From contig CABFPE010000040.1 in the NCBI GenBank assembly GCA_900660155.1, forward strand, positions 1,406,067-1,470,066: DNA of 64,000 nucleotides, read 5' to 3'. Origin of the DNA: Hofstenia miamia (lineage: Eukaryota; Xenacoelomorpha; Acoela; Hofsteniidae). The number at the start of each line of letters is the position of its first letter. Within the stretch, counting starts at the first letter, position 1. A program made the translations under genes and the position numbers. The notes beneath the pieces were generated by a model. It did no database searches. It saw nothing but the letters and a program-made list of their open reading frames with translations, and had not been told where the DNA came from. Shown here piece by piece: positions 11,041 to 22,087 of the stretch.

Positions 11041-12925
11041 AGGCACAGTAAAATTTACCTTAACCAAAAGCATATCCAAGGTAAATCATGGCTATCATGA
11101 AAATTCTATACCGATTACACTGGTCTGCATTTGAAAAAAATTTTTTTGCTGATTGGATGAAAAGTATCCATTTCAAATAAGTTCAGTGCGCTGATTTCAA
11201 AAATGCTATCAGCTTTCTTTTATCACGTTAATTTTTTTTCACAAAATTTATTTCAATTTTTAGTGTTAATATGACAAAAATGGCTTCGTACTGTATGCAA
11301 GATAAAGTGTTTTTGCCATAAAAACACGAAAAAGCCAATAAAAACATTAATAACAGTGCGACACATAACAATCAGGAAGCAGTGTTCTGCTAAACGTTAA
11401 CAAGCTTCCTCTTTTTTAGTTTTGTGAGTGTTAGTAAGTGTCTCCATCTCTCATGAGGCACTAACAGTAGTCAGCTATCATGTTGACATTCCACCGACCT
11501 TGGTGTCGGTTTTCCATAGTCTTTATGACTTGGTGGAAGCGTCCGCCCTGCTCCTCACTTACTTTATTTTTTCGTGGCTCAACAAGGGAAATTTCTGCCT
11601 AATATTCTTGAAGTATTCCCCATCCTTGTTGAGGCTTTTTACGCACTGCTTAATTAAACCCAGTTTAATGTGCAGTGCTGGCAGTAACACTTTGTGAGGA
11701 GGCACGGAAGGTTCGTTAAGGATATTCTTCTCCCCAATCGTGAAATGTTTTCTTTCTGATCACTGATCACGTGTTCAAGACAAGAATAAAAACTGGGAGT
11801 TACAGCAAATATTTAAAGAAAATGGTTCTGTACACGATTCGTTTTATCAATATGAAGTAGGCCTAAAAAGGGAGTCTAGTTGTCAATCTTTTGTGGAAAT
11901 GAAAATGGTCCGCACGATTACATTGTTTCAAGCTTTTGCTATAAATTGGCTTGACTTGCCCAAAATGCCTTCAGTCAACACAATAGAATAGACCTAAACC
12001 TTGCTCAGCATTTCCAAGAAAAGCTGTATGCTTTGAACTTAGCAGAGGCATCAGCTTAAGCCTTTCATTGCATGGACAAATTGTACACATGCGTCACATG
12101 AGGGTTACATTTTGTGACTAAACTTGACGTTATAAGCAAAAACTAACAGCATTTTTGGAATCAGCGCCCCCAAATTGAACCAAAAGAGCATTTAGTTTTT
12201 ATTCTGCAAATTGGTGAAGACCAGTGTTATTCAACAACTTGTACTAGAAATTTCATAGTAATTTATAATTAGCCTGTACGATAAATTGTATAGGTTTTTT
12301 CTATTGCAATGTATTTGTATGTTTTTTGACGCTATTCGATAAATTACCCCCTTCAATAGTCAATGCCTGAATAAATAATTTCTTATCTTATCTCATCTTT
12401 TTAATTCAGCCAAAAAAAATAAACCCAAACAAAATCCGCACTGTAGAGATGATGCAAGCATACATTCCCCAACATATACACAACAAAGGGAGTTTTCTCT
12501 GAACATAAAGAGGGAATTTTTAATGATAATATCAACTCTAAAAGCTGTTGTAAATGGAGAGGCTATCCGCCCTTCACATTCACCCAATCAGGAAAACCCG
12601 AAACAAAAACGAAATATTTTTAATTGCATGATAACTAAGGGTGGAAATGTGTACAGATTTTCATACCCAATCCACACCGGCAAATTTATAAAAACTCTGT
12701 AACCAATCCATAAACACACCCACAGGTTTCTAAAGTAAATATAAGCGTATTAGCGTTGAAAAAAAGTACTTTTCCCATCGAAAATATTTTATATTGCAAA
12801 ATAGACCACCATGCGACATACACACTATGATTTATTTCTGCAATGTAGTCGTTAACTTAATGTTTGTTGTGTGGTAGCATATACTTCTGTATAAGATATT
12901 GAAACGACGCAGAAATATCATTTGC
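11041..12925. repeat. Segmental duplication, copy 2 (interrupted by a DNA transposon)
   Basis: 11041-11116 and 12227-12925 match copy 1 (5281-6035) in the same order and orientation. Between them sits the transposon 11117-12226, absent from copy 1. Past 12925 the match jumps to the M13 tail at about 13018, so roughly 2.7 kb, including almost all of the peptidase gene, is gone from this copy. Confidence 0.85.
11117..12226 (-). mobile_element. CACTG-ended DNA transposon (Chapaev3-like/CMC) with transposase remnant
   Basis: The ends are CACTGGTCT and AGACCAGTG, with a direct TTA at 11114-11116 and 12227-12229. The duplicated locus near 5357 shows the empty site with a single TTA. A subterminal inverted match (GCGCTGATTYCAAAAATGCT) about 80 bp inside each end suggests once-longer inverted repeats. 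The minus strand encodes pieces of the protein family seen at 23548-24462: LHIKLGLIKQCVKSLN near 11650, then EEQGGRFHQVIKTMEN and GRWNVNMIADYC near 11460-11550. The TTA target and CACTG ends fit the CACTA/Mirage/Chapaev group, Chapaev3 type. This class call is inference. Internal deletion leaves only the 3' third of the gene, with stops. Confidence 0.8.
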
Positions 12926-13014
12926 TTACAAATGCAACCCTGCAATATGAAAAGTCGTTCAAAATGCTTTATTGTCAAATATTCTCAATTTTCGAAAAAA
13001 AGTTGCCCGAAAAC

Positions 13015-13233
13015 GACGATTAGTGATAATGTTGCTGACACCTTTGCAGTTAGTATATCATATGCAGCATAGGAAAAGATAAAAAGCACAAAGAATTTCT
13101 TTCTTTTCCGGGCATTTCTTTCACTATTCATGTAGAGGAAGATTTATCAAAGTTGGAAACCAAGTGGAACAAAGCAAACAATGAGACATTAATACATTTG
13201 TATTTTCCAGTTCAAATTCAATAAAACTTTTGT
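13015..13233 (+). pseudogene. Relic of a duplicated M13 peptidase, C-terminal end and 3' UTR
   Basis: At 13020-13080 the translation reads NVADTFAVSISYAA, matching ENIADTFAVSISYAAYKK of the gene at 6937-9090, then a stop. AAGCACAAAGAATTT follows as in the parent. The 3' UTR continues with GGAAACCAAGTGGAAC and TTCAATAAAAC, as in the parent after 9100. Only about 220 bp remain. The zinc-binding HEIGH part is absent. A LINE tail begins directly after it at 13234. Confidence 0.8.
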
Positions 13234-13234
13234 G

Positions 13235-13275
<41 letters not shown>
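13234..13275. repeat. (AAT)n microsatellite, tail of a minus-strand LINE
   Basis: About 13 ATA/AAT triplets. Read on the minus strand it is the (TTA)n tail of the LINE to its right. Sequence next to it (AAGTCAAAGCAATATATTTGC) recurs at other tails near 20150, and in weaker form near 46455. Confidence 0.9.
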
Positions 13276-13276
<1 letters not shown>

Positions 13277-14281
13277 GTCAAAGCAATATATTTGCTAACA
13301 AATACAATTAAAATACAAACTAAATATAAAATATCTAATAATAACTTTGTGTGTGTCTATGTACGTAGTGAGTTCAGTGTAAAAAATCAGTATTTGTGTT
13401 TAGTATGTTTGTGTCTCTGATTGTTTTTTGTCGGTGTAAAAGTACAATTTTTAATTTTTTCTACATTTTTTATAATTTTTTCTACTCTAATATTATTTTC
13501 GAAATCATTCCAAATATTAAAGACTGCTCGGTGAAAACTAGGATAGGAAATACTGCTGCAAATAAATCTATGTGATCATTGTTTTCCTTTTAGTATTTTG
13601 CAAGAAAAGAATGTGCTTCTCGGCCATATTAATGCTAAAATAAAATTGAAGTTGCATGGAATTGTACTTGATATAGCGGGAATAATATATTATACTTTCG
13701 TCTGTATTCACTAACATGATCATGCTTACGTGCAAAATTTAATGTTTTTAATGGCCAATTAAAAGTTTTTAATAATAAATAGGGGATTTATAAATAAAAA
13801 TGAACAATAATATGTAATTGCGATAAACAAAAGGCTTGTAATAATTGAACGTGATAATCTGGTCCTAAATTTCTGAGGTGGTATAAGCCATTTTTGTAAC
13901 TTTTTTTAGTAAAAGTTTCTCAAATTTTAAATCTTTGTCAATATCTACACATAAATATGTAACAATTAATTCGATCTTGTTTGATATTTCTATTACGGAA
14001 TTGGGGGAAAATATAAGCAATTTGTTTTCTATTTTTTAAAGAATATTTAATTGAATTTAATAATTAATTGAAAGATTTTCAATATCACTTTGTAAATGTT
14101 TTGTAGCCCTAAATGCATCATTATTTGTACTTATGTATCATCAGCAAATTGATATATTTCACTATGATTTTCATATATTGCAAATAAAATTGAGTCTAAG
14201 TACTGTGCCTTGAGCCACCCCGCGATCGGTTGTAATATATTCAGATTTCATATTATTCATTTAAGCAAGTTGTTTTCTATT

Positions 14282-14567
14282 GCCGACAAATATGTCCCCT
14301 TTCAAAATATAGCTCTATTTAGAAAAAAAACAATTCAAATGTCGCAAATGACGACGTGGTATTATATTTATACTAATAAACAAATATATAAAAATTAACG
14401 TATATTTCATAAATATAACGCATTTTATGATAAAAAATCATAAAAAAATCAATAATACCTAATTGGAACAAGGTCTCATCCTTAAAGGGTTAAACGAAGC
14501 ATACGCGCATGAAATTTGTCCAGTATAACTAGACATATAATACCACGTCGTCATTTGCGACATTTGA
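14282..14567. mobile_element. Partial copy of the TTAA MITE, ending at an assembly join
   Basis: This is identical in long runs to 15416-15701 (GCCGACAAATATGTCCCC onward). It lacks the outer 15 bp on the left and stops at the single N at 14568. It is best read as the other version of the MITE at 15401-15769, not as an independent insertion. Confidence 0.7.
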
Positions 14568-14568
14568 N
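14568..14568. other. Single-N contig join
   Basis: The sequence after the N restarts at a point equal to 13690, and the sequence before it ends at a point equal to 15701. The two sides therefore overlap, which suggests two haplotypes or contig ends placed in tandem. Confidence 0.7.
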
Positions 14569-15400
14569 TTATACTTTCGTCTGTATTCACTAACATGATC
14601 ATGCTTACGTGCAAAATTTAATGTTTTTAATGACCAATTAAAAGTTTTTAATAATAAATAGGGGATTTATAAATAAAAATGAACAATAATATGTAATTGC
14701 GATAAACAAAAGGCTTGTAATAATTGAACGTGATAATCTGGTCCTAAATTTCTGAGGTGGTATAAGCCATTTTTGTAACTTTTTTTAGTAAAAGTTTCTC
14801 AAATTTTAAATCTTTGTCAATATCTACACATAAATATGTAACAATTAATTCGATCTTGTTTGATATTTCTATTACGGAATTGGGGGAAAATATAATGAAT
14901 TGCATTCTTCAATATAACATTTTAATTGATTGAATTTTTAATAATTAATTGAAAGATTTTCAATATCACTTTGTAAATGTTTTGTAGCCCTAAATGCATC
15001 ATTATTTGTACTTATTAAGCCAGTATCATCAGCAAATTGATATATTTCACTATGATTTTCATATATTGCAAATAAAATTGAGTCTAAGTACTGTGCCTTG
15101 AGCCACCCCGCGATCGGTTGTAATATATTCAGATTTCATATTATTCATTTAAGCAAGTTGTTTTCTATTTTCTAAAGAACTTAATTGAATTTTTAATAAT
15201 TAATTGAAAGATTTTCAATATCACTTTGTAAATGTTTTGTAGCCCTAAATGCATCATTATTTGTACTTATGTATCATCAGCAAATTGATATATTTCACTA
15301 TGATTTTCATATATTGCAAATAAAATTGAGTCTAAGTACTGTGCCTTGAGCCACCCCGCGATCGGTTGTAATATATTCAGATTTCATATTATTCATTTAA

Positions 15401-15769
15401 CCCTTAAAGGACGATGCCGACAAATATGTCCCCTTTCAAAATATAGCTCTATTTAGAAAAAAAACAATTCAAATGTCGCAAATGACGACGTGGTATTATA
15501 TTTATACTAATAAACAAATATATAAAAATTAACGTATATTTCATAAATATAACGCATTTTATGATAAAAAATCATAAAAAAATCAATAATACCTAATTGG
15601 AACAAGGTCTCATCCTTAAAGGGTTAAACGAAGCATACGCGCATGAAATTTGTCCAGTATAACTAGACATATAATACCACGTCGTCATTTGCGACATTTG
15701 AATTGTTTTTTTTCTAAATAGAGCTATATTTTGAAAGGGGACATATTTGTCGGCATCGTCCTTTAAGGG
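15401..15769. mobile_element. piggyBac-like MITE, 369 bp, near-perfect ~100-bp inverted repeats, TTAA target
   Basis: It begins CCCTTAAAGGACGATGCC and ends with the exact inverse, flanked by TTAA at 15397-15400 and 15770-15773. The arms match base for base for about 100 bp. The host LINE block at 14255-14275 and about 15145-15165 shows the empty site (CATTTAAGCAAGTTG) with one TTAA. CCC ends plus TTAA are the piggyBac signature. There is no coding capacity, so it would need a transposase from elsewhere. The identical arms suggest recent insertion. Confidence 0.9.
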
Positions 15770-16912
15770 TTAAGCAAGTTGTTTTCTATTTTCTAAAGAA
15801 CTTAATTGAATTTTGTTGAAATCCGTAATTCTTAAGTTTAATCGTCAAAATTTCAAAATTTGCTTAATTCTAGAAGGGCTATGCAACTGGATTTATTTTG
15901 AGATTAATTTGGAGGATATTTTTTCAGTAATTGAAATAATTGCACCACTTGTACTATACTTAGCGCCGAACCATATTGTTTAGATGATAAGGACATTCTC
16001 AGATGCAAGATATTGGTTGATTTGAATTGAATGTGCAATATTTTTTCGAATAATTTACTAAAAGGGTGTGTTATTGATATTGGCATATAATTTTTAGCAA
16101 TGAAGGGATTTTCATTTTTATACAAAGGTGTTATATCTGACTTTTTCATTATCTCCGGAAATTCATTTTCAATTATACATTGATTAAATGCAAATGATAG
16201 ATGGTCACCAAATATATGACAAATTTTCTAATAATAAAATAAGGTAAATGAGTGGAACGTGAAGATTTATTTACGTCTAAATTTTGTATAAGGGGTTTTA
16301 ATTCTCTGAAACGTTGACTTGAAATTTGACTGATAGAGTAGTCTTAGGAAAAATGAGGTTACCTAACTTCTTAAGTGTCTGATTTAAATGATTTAGTATC
16401 ATTTTTATCGGTAATTTTGTTATTATCAATATAAATTTCTGAAATGTCAATTTTGAGCCCATTCAATTTTCCAATGAAACTGTTTAAAAATTTCCACTTT
16501 TCTTAGAAGAATTTAAGTTTTCAAAAAATTCCGTTGTTCTAAAGCTGAATTTTTAGCGCGTAAGTACTTAATTAATTTCTTTGATCTTTCGTAATGAGTC
16601 CAATTTATTTCAGCCTCATTAGCTTTAGCTAGTTCAAAGAGTTTCTGCTTGATATTCATCATCATGATTTGTTGATTACCTTGCGGGTTTTTAGCGGTGC
16701 TACTTTGCTTAGGGTTTCATTGATCTGTGCCACAATGTAATTTAACACACAGGAACCAAAATTTAGAGTAAAAATATAGTCGAATAGAACATCTTAAGGT
16801 AAATTTTTTATGATTTCGTCTGAATAATTTTTGAAATCCCTAGAACAAAATGTTTTAAATTTAGAAACTTAACTTGAATCCTCCTAATATAAATACAGAG
16901 TGCGTGATCACT

Positions 16913-18055
16913 AGGGTGACCAAATTTTAAGCTTAAAAATGAGAAATTTTAACATAACACTTAGGCAATTTTAACTTTATTTTAACCTAACTGTAAACAT
17001 GTTAATTTGGTAGTATACTATATGCGGTCAAGGTTATGCTTTTAACGAAAGACAACGAAAGAATTTATTGAGAATGATTATAGTGAAAATGATTCGCTAG
17101 GAATGGGACAACCAACTTCCGTAAACAACCTTTTCATCACAGGATGTCGCAATTACTTCAATGGAATGTTTTCGGATAAAAAGGATTTAACAATTAATTT
17201 GGACTGTTGCGCTTGTTTGGAATAATGAAAGTTTCCGACGATGTTGATGGCGTTGCAATGAATTTCAACTAATGTTTGTTAGATTTGCGATGACTTTCAA
17301 TGAAATGTCTACTCAAATTTAACAGTCACACAACACAGTTTGCAAAACAAATCGTTTCTAGGTGTTTTGTAAATTCTTTAGAATAAGCATCGCATATAAG
17401 CTGTACTTTGGAGCAGTGGCCGCTCGTGCTTTCAAAAGCTAGGCAAGCAAATATTTTTAAGCAACCAAGCTAGTATAAATAATAAACTATGAAAAATATA
17501 GTTATATGTGAAATACCCGAGGGCGATTTTTTCAAAAAGATATTTGTAATATTATTATAGAAGTAAGATTAGTCCTGCAGTTCATTTAGTAAAACATTTT
17601 CAAGAAAAATTGCTAATAATTTCTTTAGTTTTTTGTCCTCTAATCAGTTACTCTTGAATTTGTTTAAATTTGCTTTAAACAGAAAATAATCATTTTAGCT
17701 AAGGAAGTCGACAAATCATGCATTTCAAAATATCGAATACGAATTTTATCGATTTACAATTGGAGCCATGCCAATGATAGCAAATTTGAGATTAATTGCA
17801 AAGTTTTTCAAGATTGCGAAAATTATAGTAGAAATTTAGAGCAGAAAATGGCAGTTGAGGGCAATAATAATTCTATAAAACGGCATTTGCATAGGGATGT
17901 GAAACTGGCCTGCATTTGAGAGCATATGCATATGACGCCAATTTATATCGAAATATGTCGTTCTTAAATTATCCAAGTTTCATTTGATTGTTGAAAAAAT
18001 TGCTTGCACATTATTAGAAAAAATTCGTTTTGCATTAACAATTTCTATAAATTTT
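16913..18055. other. Non-coding up to the assembly gap
   Basis: No open frame of substance. CACTAGGGTGACC at about 16909 and GCAGTGGCCGCTCG near 17413 look like possible hAT-type ends, but no partner end was found. A partner could lie in the gap. Confidence 0.4.
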
Positions 18056-19055
18056 NNNNNNNNNNNNNNNNNNNNNNNNNNNNNNNNNNNNNNNNNNNNN
18101 NNNNNNNNNNNNNNNNNNNNNNNNNNNNNNNNNNNNNNNNNNNNNNNNNNNNNNNNNNNNNNNNNNNNNNNNNNNNNNNNNNNNNNNNNNNNNNNNNNNN
18201 NNNNNNNNNNNNNNNNNNNNNNNNNNNNNNNNNNNNNNNNNNNNNNNNNNNNNNNNNNNNNNNNNNNNNNNNNNNNNNNNNNNNNNNNNNNNNNNNNNNN
18301 NNNNNNNNNNNNNNNNNNNNNNNNNNNNNNNNNNNNNNNNNNNNNNNNNNNNNNNNNNNNNNNNNNNNNNNNNNNNNNNNNNNNNNNNNNNNNNNNNNNN
18401 NNNNNNNNNNNNNNNNNNNNNNNNNNNNNNNNNNNNNNNNNNNNNNNNNNNNNNNNNNNNNNNNNNNNNNNNNNNNNNNNNNNNNNNNNNNNNNNNNNNN
18501 NNNNNNNNNNNNNNNNNNNNNNNNNNNNNNNNNNNNNNNNNNNNNNNNNNNNNNNNNNNNNNNNNNNNNNNNNNNNNNNNNNNNNNNNNNNNNNNNNNNN
18601 NNNNNNNNNNNNNNNNNNNNNNNNNNNNNNNNNNNNNNNNNNNNNNNNNNNNNNNNNNNNNNNNNNNNNNNNNNNNNNNNNNNNNNNNNNNNNNNNNNNN
18701 NNNNNNNNNNNNNNNNNNNNNNNNNNNNNNNNNNNNNNNNNNNNNNNNNNNNNNNNNNNNNNNNNNNNNNNNNNNNNNNNNNNNNNNNNNNNNNNNNNNN
18801 NNNNNNNNNNNNNNNNNNNNNNNNNNNNNNNNNNNNNNNNNNNNNNNNNNNNNNNNNNNNNNNNNNNNNNNNNNNNNNNNNNNNNNNNNNNNNNNNNNNN
18901 NNNNNNNNNNNNNNNNNNNNNNNNNNNNNNNNNNNNNNNNNNNNNNNNNNNNNNNNNNNNNNNNNNNNNNNNNNNNNNNNNNNNNNNNNNNNNNNNNNNN
19001 NNNNNNNNNNNNNNNNNNNNNNNNNNNNNNNNNNNNNNNNNNNNNNNNNNNNNNN
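18056..19055. other. Assembly gap, 1000 N
   Basis: Exactly 1000 unknown bases, a placeholder length. Open frames that cross it are artefacts. Confidence 0.99.
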
Positions 19056-19744
19056 CTGAAAAATTCTTACATCGTCTGGTTGAAATGTCAGCTGCTATCC
19101 CAAATAATCCCTTTGTAACTTCCTTTCTGTAATGCTTACTGAATGAGTTCATTCGCTTTCTATGGTCAAATTATTATTTTATAATGAAAATATAGGCACG
19201 TAACCAAGCAAAAACATATTGGTTGCTAAGCATTTTTCAAGTAGGGGGGTTGTGAAAAATGCTTTATTACCAGTAAATAATACCTTTTCTGCATCCAATT
19301 TTAGCAGAATTGTTTAGAGGAATGCTCATTAGTTGTCTCATGCAAATTTTGAGATATGGTATAGTTTGTCAATTTTCACCACTATCCTGCCACTAATTCT
19401 ACCTTAAGCATTTGTACAAGGATAAAAAATGCGAAAAAGTCATTATCCCAGATAGGAGCCTTGCTCAAATATATTCTGTTTCTGGCACTGGTTGAATAGA
19501 GCAATGTTTCTGATTGATATTTAAATAATATCATGTTTACTTTTGGGTTATTATATGGAACGAAAATACTTCGCCTGAGTCTTTTGCAACAACAGTGTTT
19601 CGATCAATGCGAAGCAATGAACGGACTGCTTGCCTTGCTAGCTAAATCTTCGCGCAATGAGATGAAGAAAGCGGATATAATTTAATCGTTTGAGCGAGCG
19701 TAGGTACAGCATTAAGGCATCTGCTTGCTGTGGCGCAGTAATTA
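19056..19744. other. Non-coding after the gap
   Basis: No recognisable gene. A slightly GC-richer stretch at 19560-19740 leads into the LINE remnant that follows and may belong to it. Confidence 0.35.
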
Positions 19745-20120
19745 AATATAGAGCAAGGGCAAAGTAGGCAAGAGACAATGTGAAGTTTGAGACCCAAGAA
19801 GGAAGATTCTACAAAGAACTAGATGCAGGAGAAAAGGCTACAGCTAAAGCAGGCGAGTACGCAGTAAAGTTCTGGGAGAATATATGGGGAAGGTTAAAGT
19901 AGTACCGGTAGTAGTAAGATCACTAGGAGCTAAGTAAGAAGCATAAGAGATACTTGGAGGAGTTGGGAGTGCCAAAGTAAGGAAGAGTGGTAGCACAGAA
20001 GGCAGCATTGTTTGGAACAGTTAGAGTCCTGAAGAAAGCTCTCAGACTCCCTGGGAACTGGTGAGTTCCCCGAGTTGAGAGAGATACCAGCATGAAGCTG
20101 TGAGAAGCAACAATAATAAT
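19745..20120 (+). pseudogene. Internally deleted LINE, possibly R2/R4-like, plus strand
   Basis: One end reads EGRFYKELDAGEK and EYAVKFWENIWG (19795-19890), a pre-RT segment seen in LINEs with a C-terminal restriction-like endonuclease. Immediately after come KVVPVVVRSLGA, KKHKRYLEELGV and VAQKAALFGTVRVLKKAL (19895-20050), which resemble the extreme C-terminus of the same proteins. The whole RT and endonuclease between them is missing, so the copy is a deletion derivative of about 0.4 kb. It ends in an AAT-rich tail from about 20109. The clade is uncertain. Confidence 0.55.
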
Positions 20121-20269
20121 AATAATAAAAATAATAATAGTAATATTAATAAGAGTCGAAGCAATATATTTGCCAAAAGTTACAATTTTAGAACTACAAA
20201 CTAAATAAAATAATATATAATAATAATAAATAATAAATGTCTGAGTGTGTTTGTAAGTGGTGAGATCAG

Positions 20270-21112
20270 CAAACCTGGACACGGTTGGGTTGATCCGTGC
20301 GGGTTTGCGTAATTTTATTGATGTCATGTTTGACGAGATTGACGAACAAGCCAGAAGGACATTGGAACAGATGCAGAGATAAATATTTACAGATGAATGC
20401 CTATGTCAGCCAAGTTTGCAAATTCGCCAAATTTCTGGGTCTGGTAGACGCAAAAATGTTCTCTGCTTCTATTATATTATGTCTCCAGAAAAATATTTGT
20501 GATACAATGTTCTTCCGCAGAAAGCGAAACGAGGAAGTCTGTCTTCTGAAAGTGTGAAACATCTAGTTGTTCTAAAGAAATCATTGTGAACATATTTTTA
20601 AATTGTTTTGTTACTGTTTACTTTTTCTCGATATGTGCAAACATAAAATATGGAGACGAAGAACTTTGAGTTGCGAGTTGAGCTAGGTCATGATGTTTGA
20701 GTTGCGGGTTGGGTTGGGTCTACTCTTCAACAGTTGAAGCAGACTTGTCAACGAGCCGAACCGAGCCGAGCTTGAGCAATTATTGGATATACAACAAGCC
20801 CAAAACGAGCCATTTTTAAGCAAAGCAAATTTATAATGCTGTTTATTAATTTGATTATGCAGATTTTTTTATTTTTTTATTCAATATGTCTTACTTATAA
20901 TCATATCTTAGAAATGTTTATTAAATAATAGGAATTAAAAAATTCTAAGAGCACAATGTGTTTAAAAAATATCCAGCTGAAACGAGCCTCGTTGAAGGAT
21001 TTTATGTGGCGAGCAGAGCCGAGCTTAGAAATTTCGGCTCGATGACAAGACTGAATTCAAGTGAACTGCGGGTTGGGTTGGGTTAAAAAATATTGACCCA
21101 TTTCCAGCTTTG
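20270..21112. mobile_element. hAT-type element, 843 bp, inside the LINE
   Basis: The ends are CAAACCTGG and CCAGCTTTG, with 8-bp flanks GAGATCAG (20262-20269) and GAGCTCAG (21113-21120) that match at 7 of 8. The related LINE at 13276-16912 gives the uninterrupted context. Both ends carry GGTTGGGTT subterminal motifs. The 86-residue frame at 20297-20557 is not recognisable as transposase. It is itself interrupted by 20740-21053. Confidence 0.75.
20740..21053. mobile_element. hAT-type MITE (family A), 314 bp, nested
   Basis: It begins CAGACTTGTCAACGAGCC and ends GGCTCGATGACAAGACTG, rich in GAGCC repeats. The flanks AGTTGAAG and AATTCAAG match at 6 of 8. A sister copy lies at 49292-49565. Confidence 0.75.
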
Positions 21113-21735
21113 GAGCTCAGTGTAAGAAATTAGTAAATGTGTTTAGCATGCTTGTATCTCCAATTGTGTTTTGTCGGTGTAAAAGCACAACTTTAAATTT
21201 TTTTCAAAATTTTTTTAAAATTTATTTCTCTTTAATCTCATTGTCTAAATTTTTTCAAATATTTGATGCTGCTCGATGAAAACAAGGATAGGAAATACTG
21301 CTGCAAATATATTTATGTGATCGTTGATTTACTTTTAAACAATTAGCAAGAAAATTCATTCATTCTCGGCCATATTTATATTTAAATAAAATTGAAGCTG
21401 AATGGAATTGTACTTGATATAGCGGGAAAAATATATTATACTTTCGTCTGTATTCACTAACATGATCATGCTTACGTGCAAAATTTAATGTTTTTAATGG
21501 CCAATTAAACGTTTTTGATAATAAATAGCGGCGTTTTGTGTAAAATTAATAAATAAAAACGGACAACAAAATGCATGCAATAATTGAACATGATAATCTG
21601 GTCCGAAATTTTTGAGATGGTATAAGTATTTAACGCCAGAAGCCATTTTTTGTATCTTTTTATTAGAAAATTATCAAATATTAACTTCTTTGTCATCATC
21701 AAAACCAAATATGTAACATAATTACTTTGTTTTAT

Positions 21736-22087
21736 CTGAACGCTGTTAACAGTGACTATCATAAAGAAATCTCGAGAGTGGTTATACGTGCAAAATTTTC
21801 AAATGTGACAGATCACTTTTAACCAATCATCTGTCTAACCGTGGGCTATATCAAGGTGATACCTTGGCTATACCTTAATAAAATATTGCATAAAAAACAA
21901 GCAAGCTATTTATGTATTTAAGATAAAGCAAATACTTTCCAATCATTTGTTTTAATATAATGTATGAATGTTAGTTTGTTGTATTTGAACTATATGTATG
22001 ATCATTTGTAAATATCTGAAATGGGTGTTATAAGTTCCCTTTAACAACAGTACAAAAGTGCGTCTAAAACATTCATACACCCTTATA
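21736..22087. other. Non-coding between LINE and Tc1-like element
   Basis: Nothing recognised apart from chance open frames on the minus strand. Confidence 0.4.

Larger units (their letters stand above)
13276..16912 (-). pseudogene. LINE, 5'-truncated, (TTA)n tail, RT-bearing
   Basis: Read on the minus strand from 16912: SDHAL, the end of a LINE endonuclease domain (16904-16912), then a linker to about 16250. RT fingers at 16149-15904 read KKSDITPLYKNENPF, PISITHPFSKLFEKIL and QYG. The palm lies in the 14.0-15.4 kb blocks, with RGVAQGTVL and QFADDT (box C). The C-terminal region is near 13500-13700 and the tail at 13234-13275. Stops and frame changes are common. The palm block appears three times (14063-14264, about 14940-15160, about 15190-15400), partly because the assembly join at 14568 seems to place two versions of the locus in tandem. 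A related 3' end lies at 20108-21735. Confidence 0.8.
20108..21735 (-). pseudogene. LINE 3' end on the minus strand, split by a hAT insertion
   Basis: 20150-20261 and 21113-21735 together match 13275-13960 of the LINE at 13276-16912. Shared strings include GAAGCAATATATTTGCC-like sequence, GTTTTGTCGGTGTAAAAG, GGATAGGAAATACTGCTGCAA, TTGTACTTGATATAGCGGG and ATTATACTTTCGTCTG. The hAT element at 20270-21112 separates the two parts. No open frame survives. Confidence 0.8.

Noticed and set aside
11428-11697. Plus-strand 89-residue frame as a gene
   Set aside because: It is antisense to the transposase remnant, whose minus-strand translation is recognisable.
14000-15800. Looks like a satellite or CRISPR-like array because of repeated ~210-bp blocks
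   Set aside because: The repeats are copies of a LINE RT segment plus a MITE around a single-N join. There are no regular short repeats with unique spacers.
17980-19152. Three long open frames spanning 17980-19152
   Set aside because: Almost all codons are N from the assembly gap.
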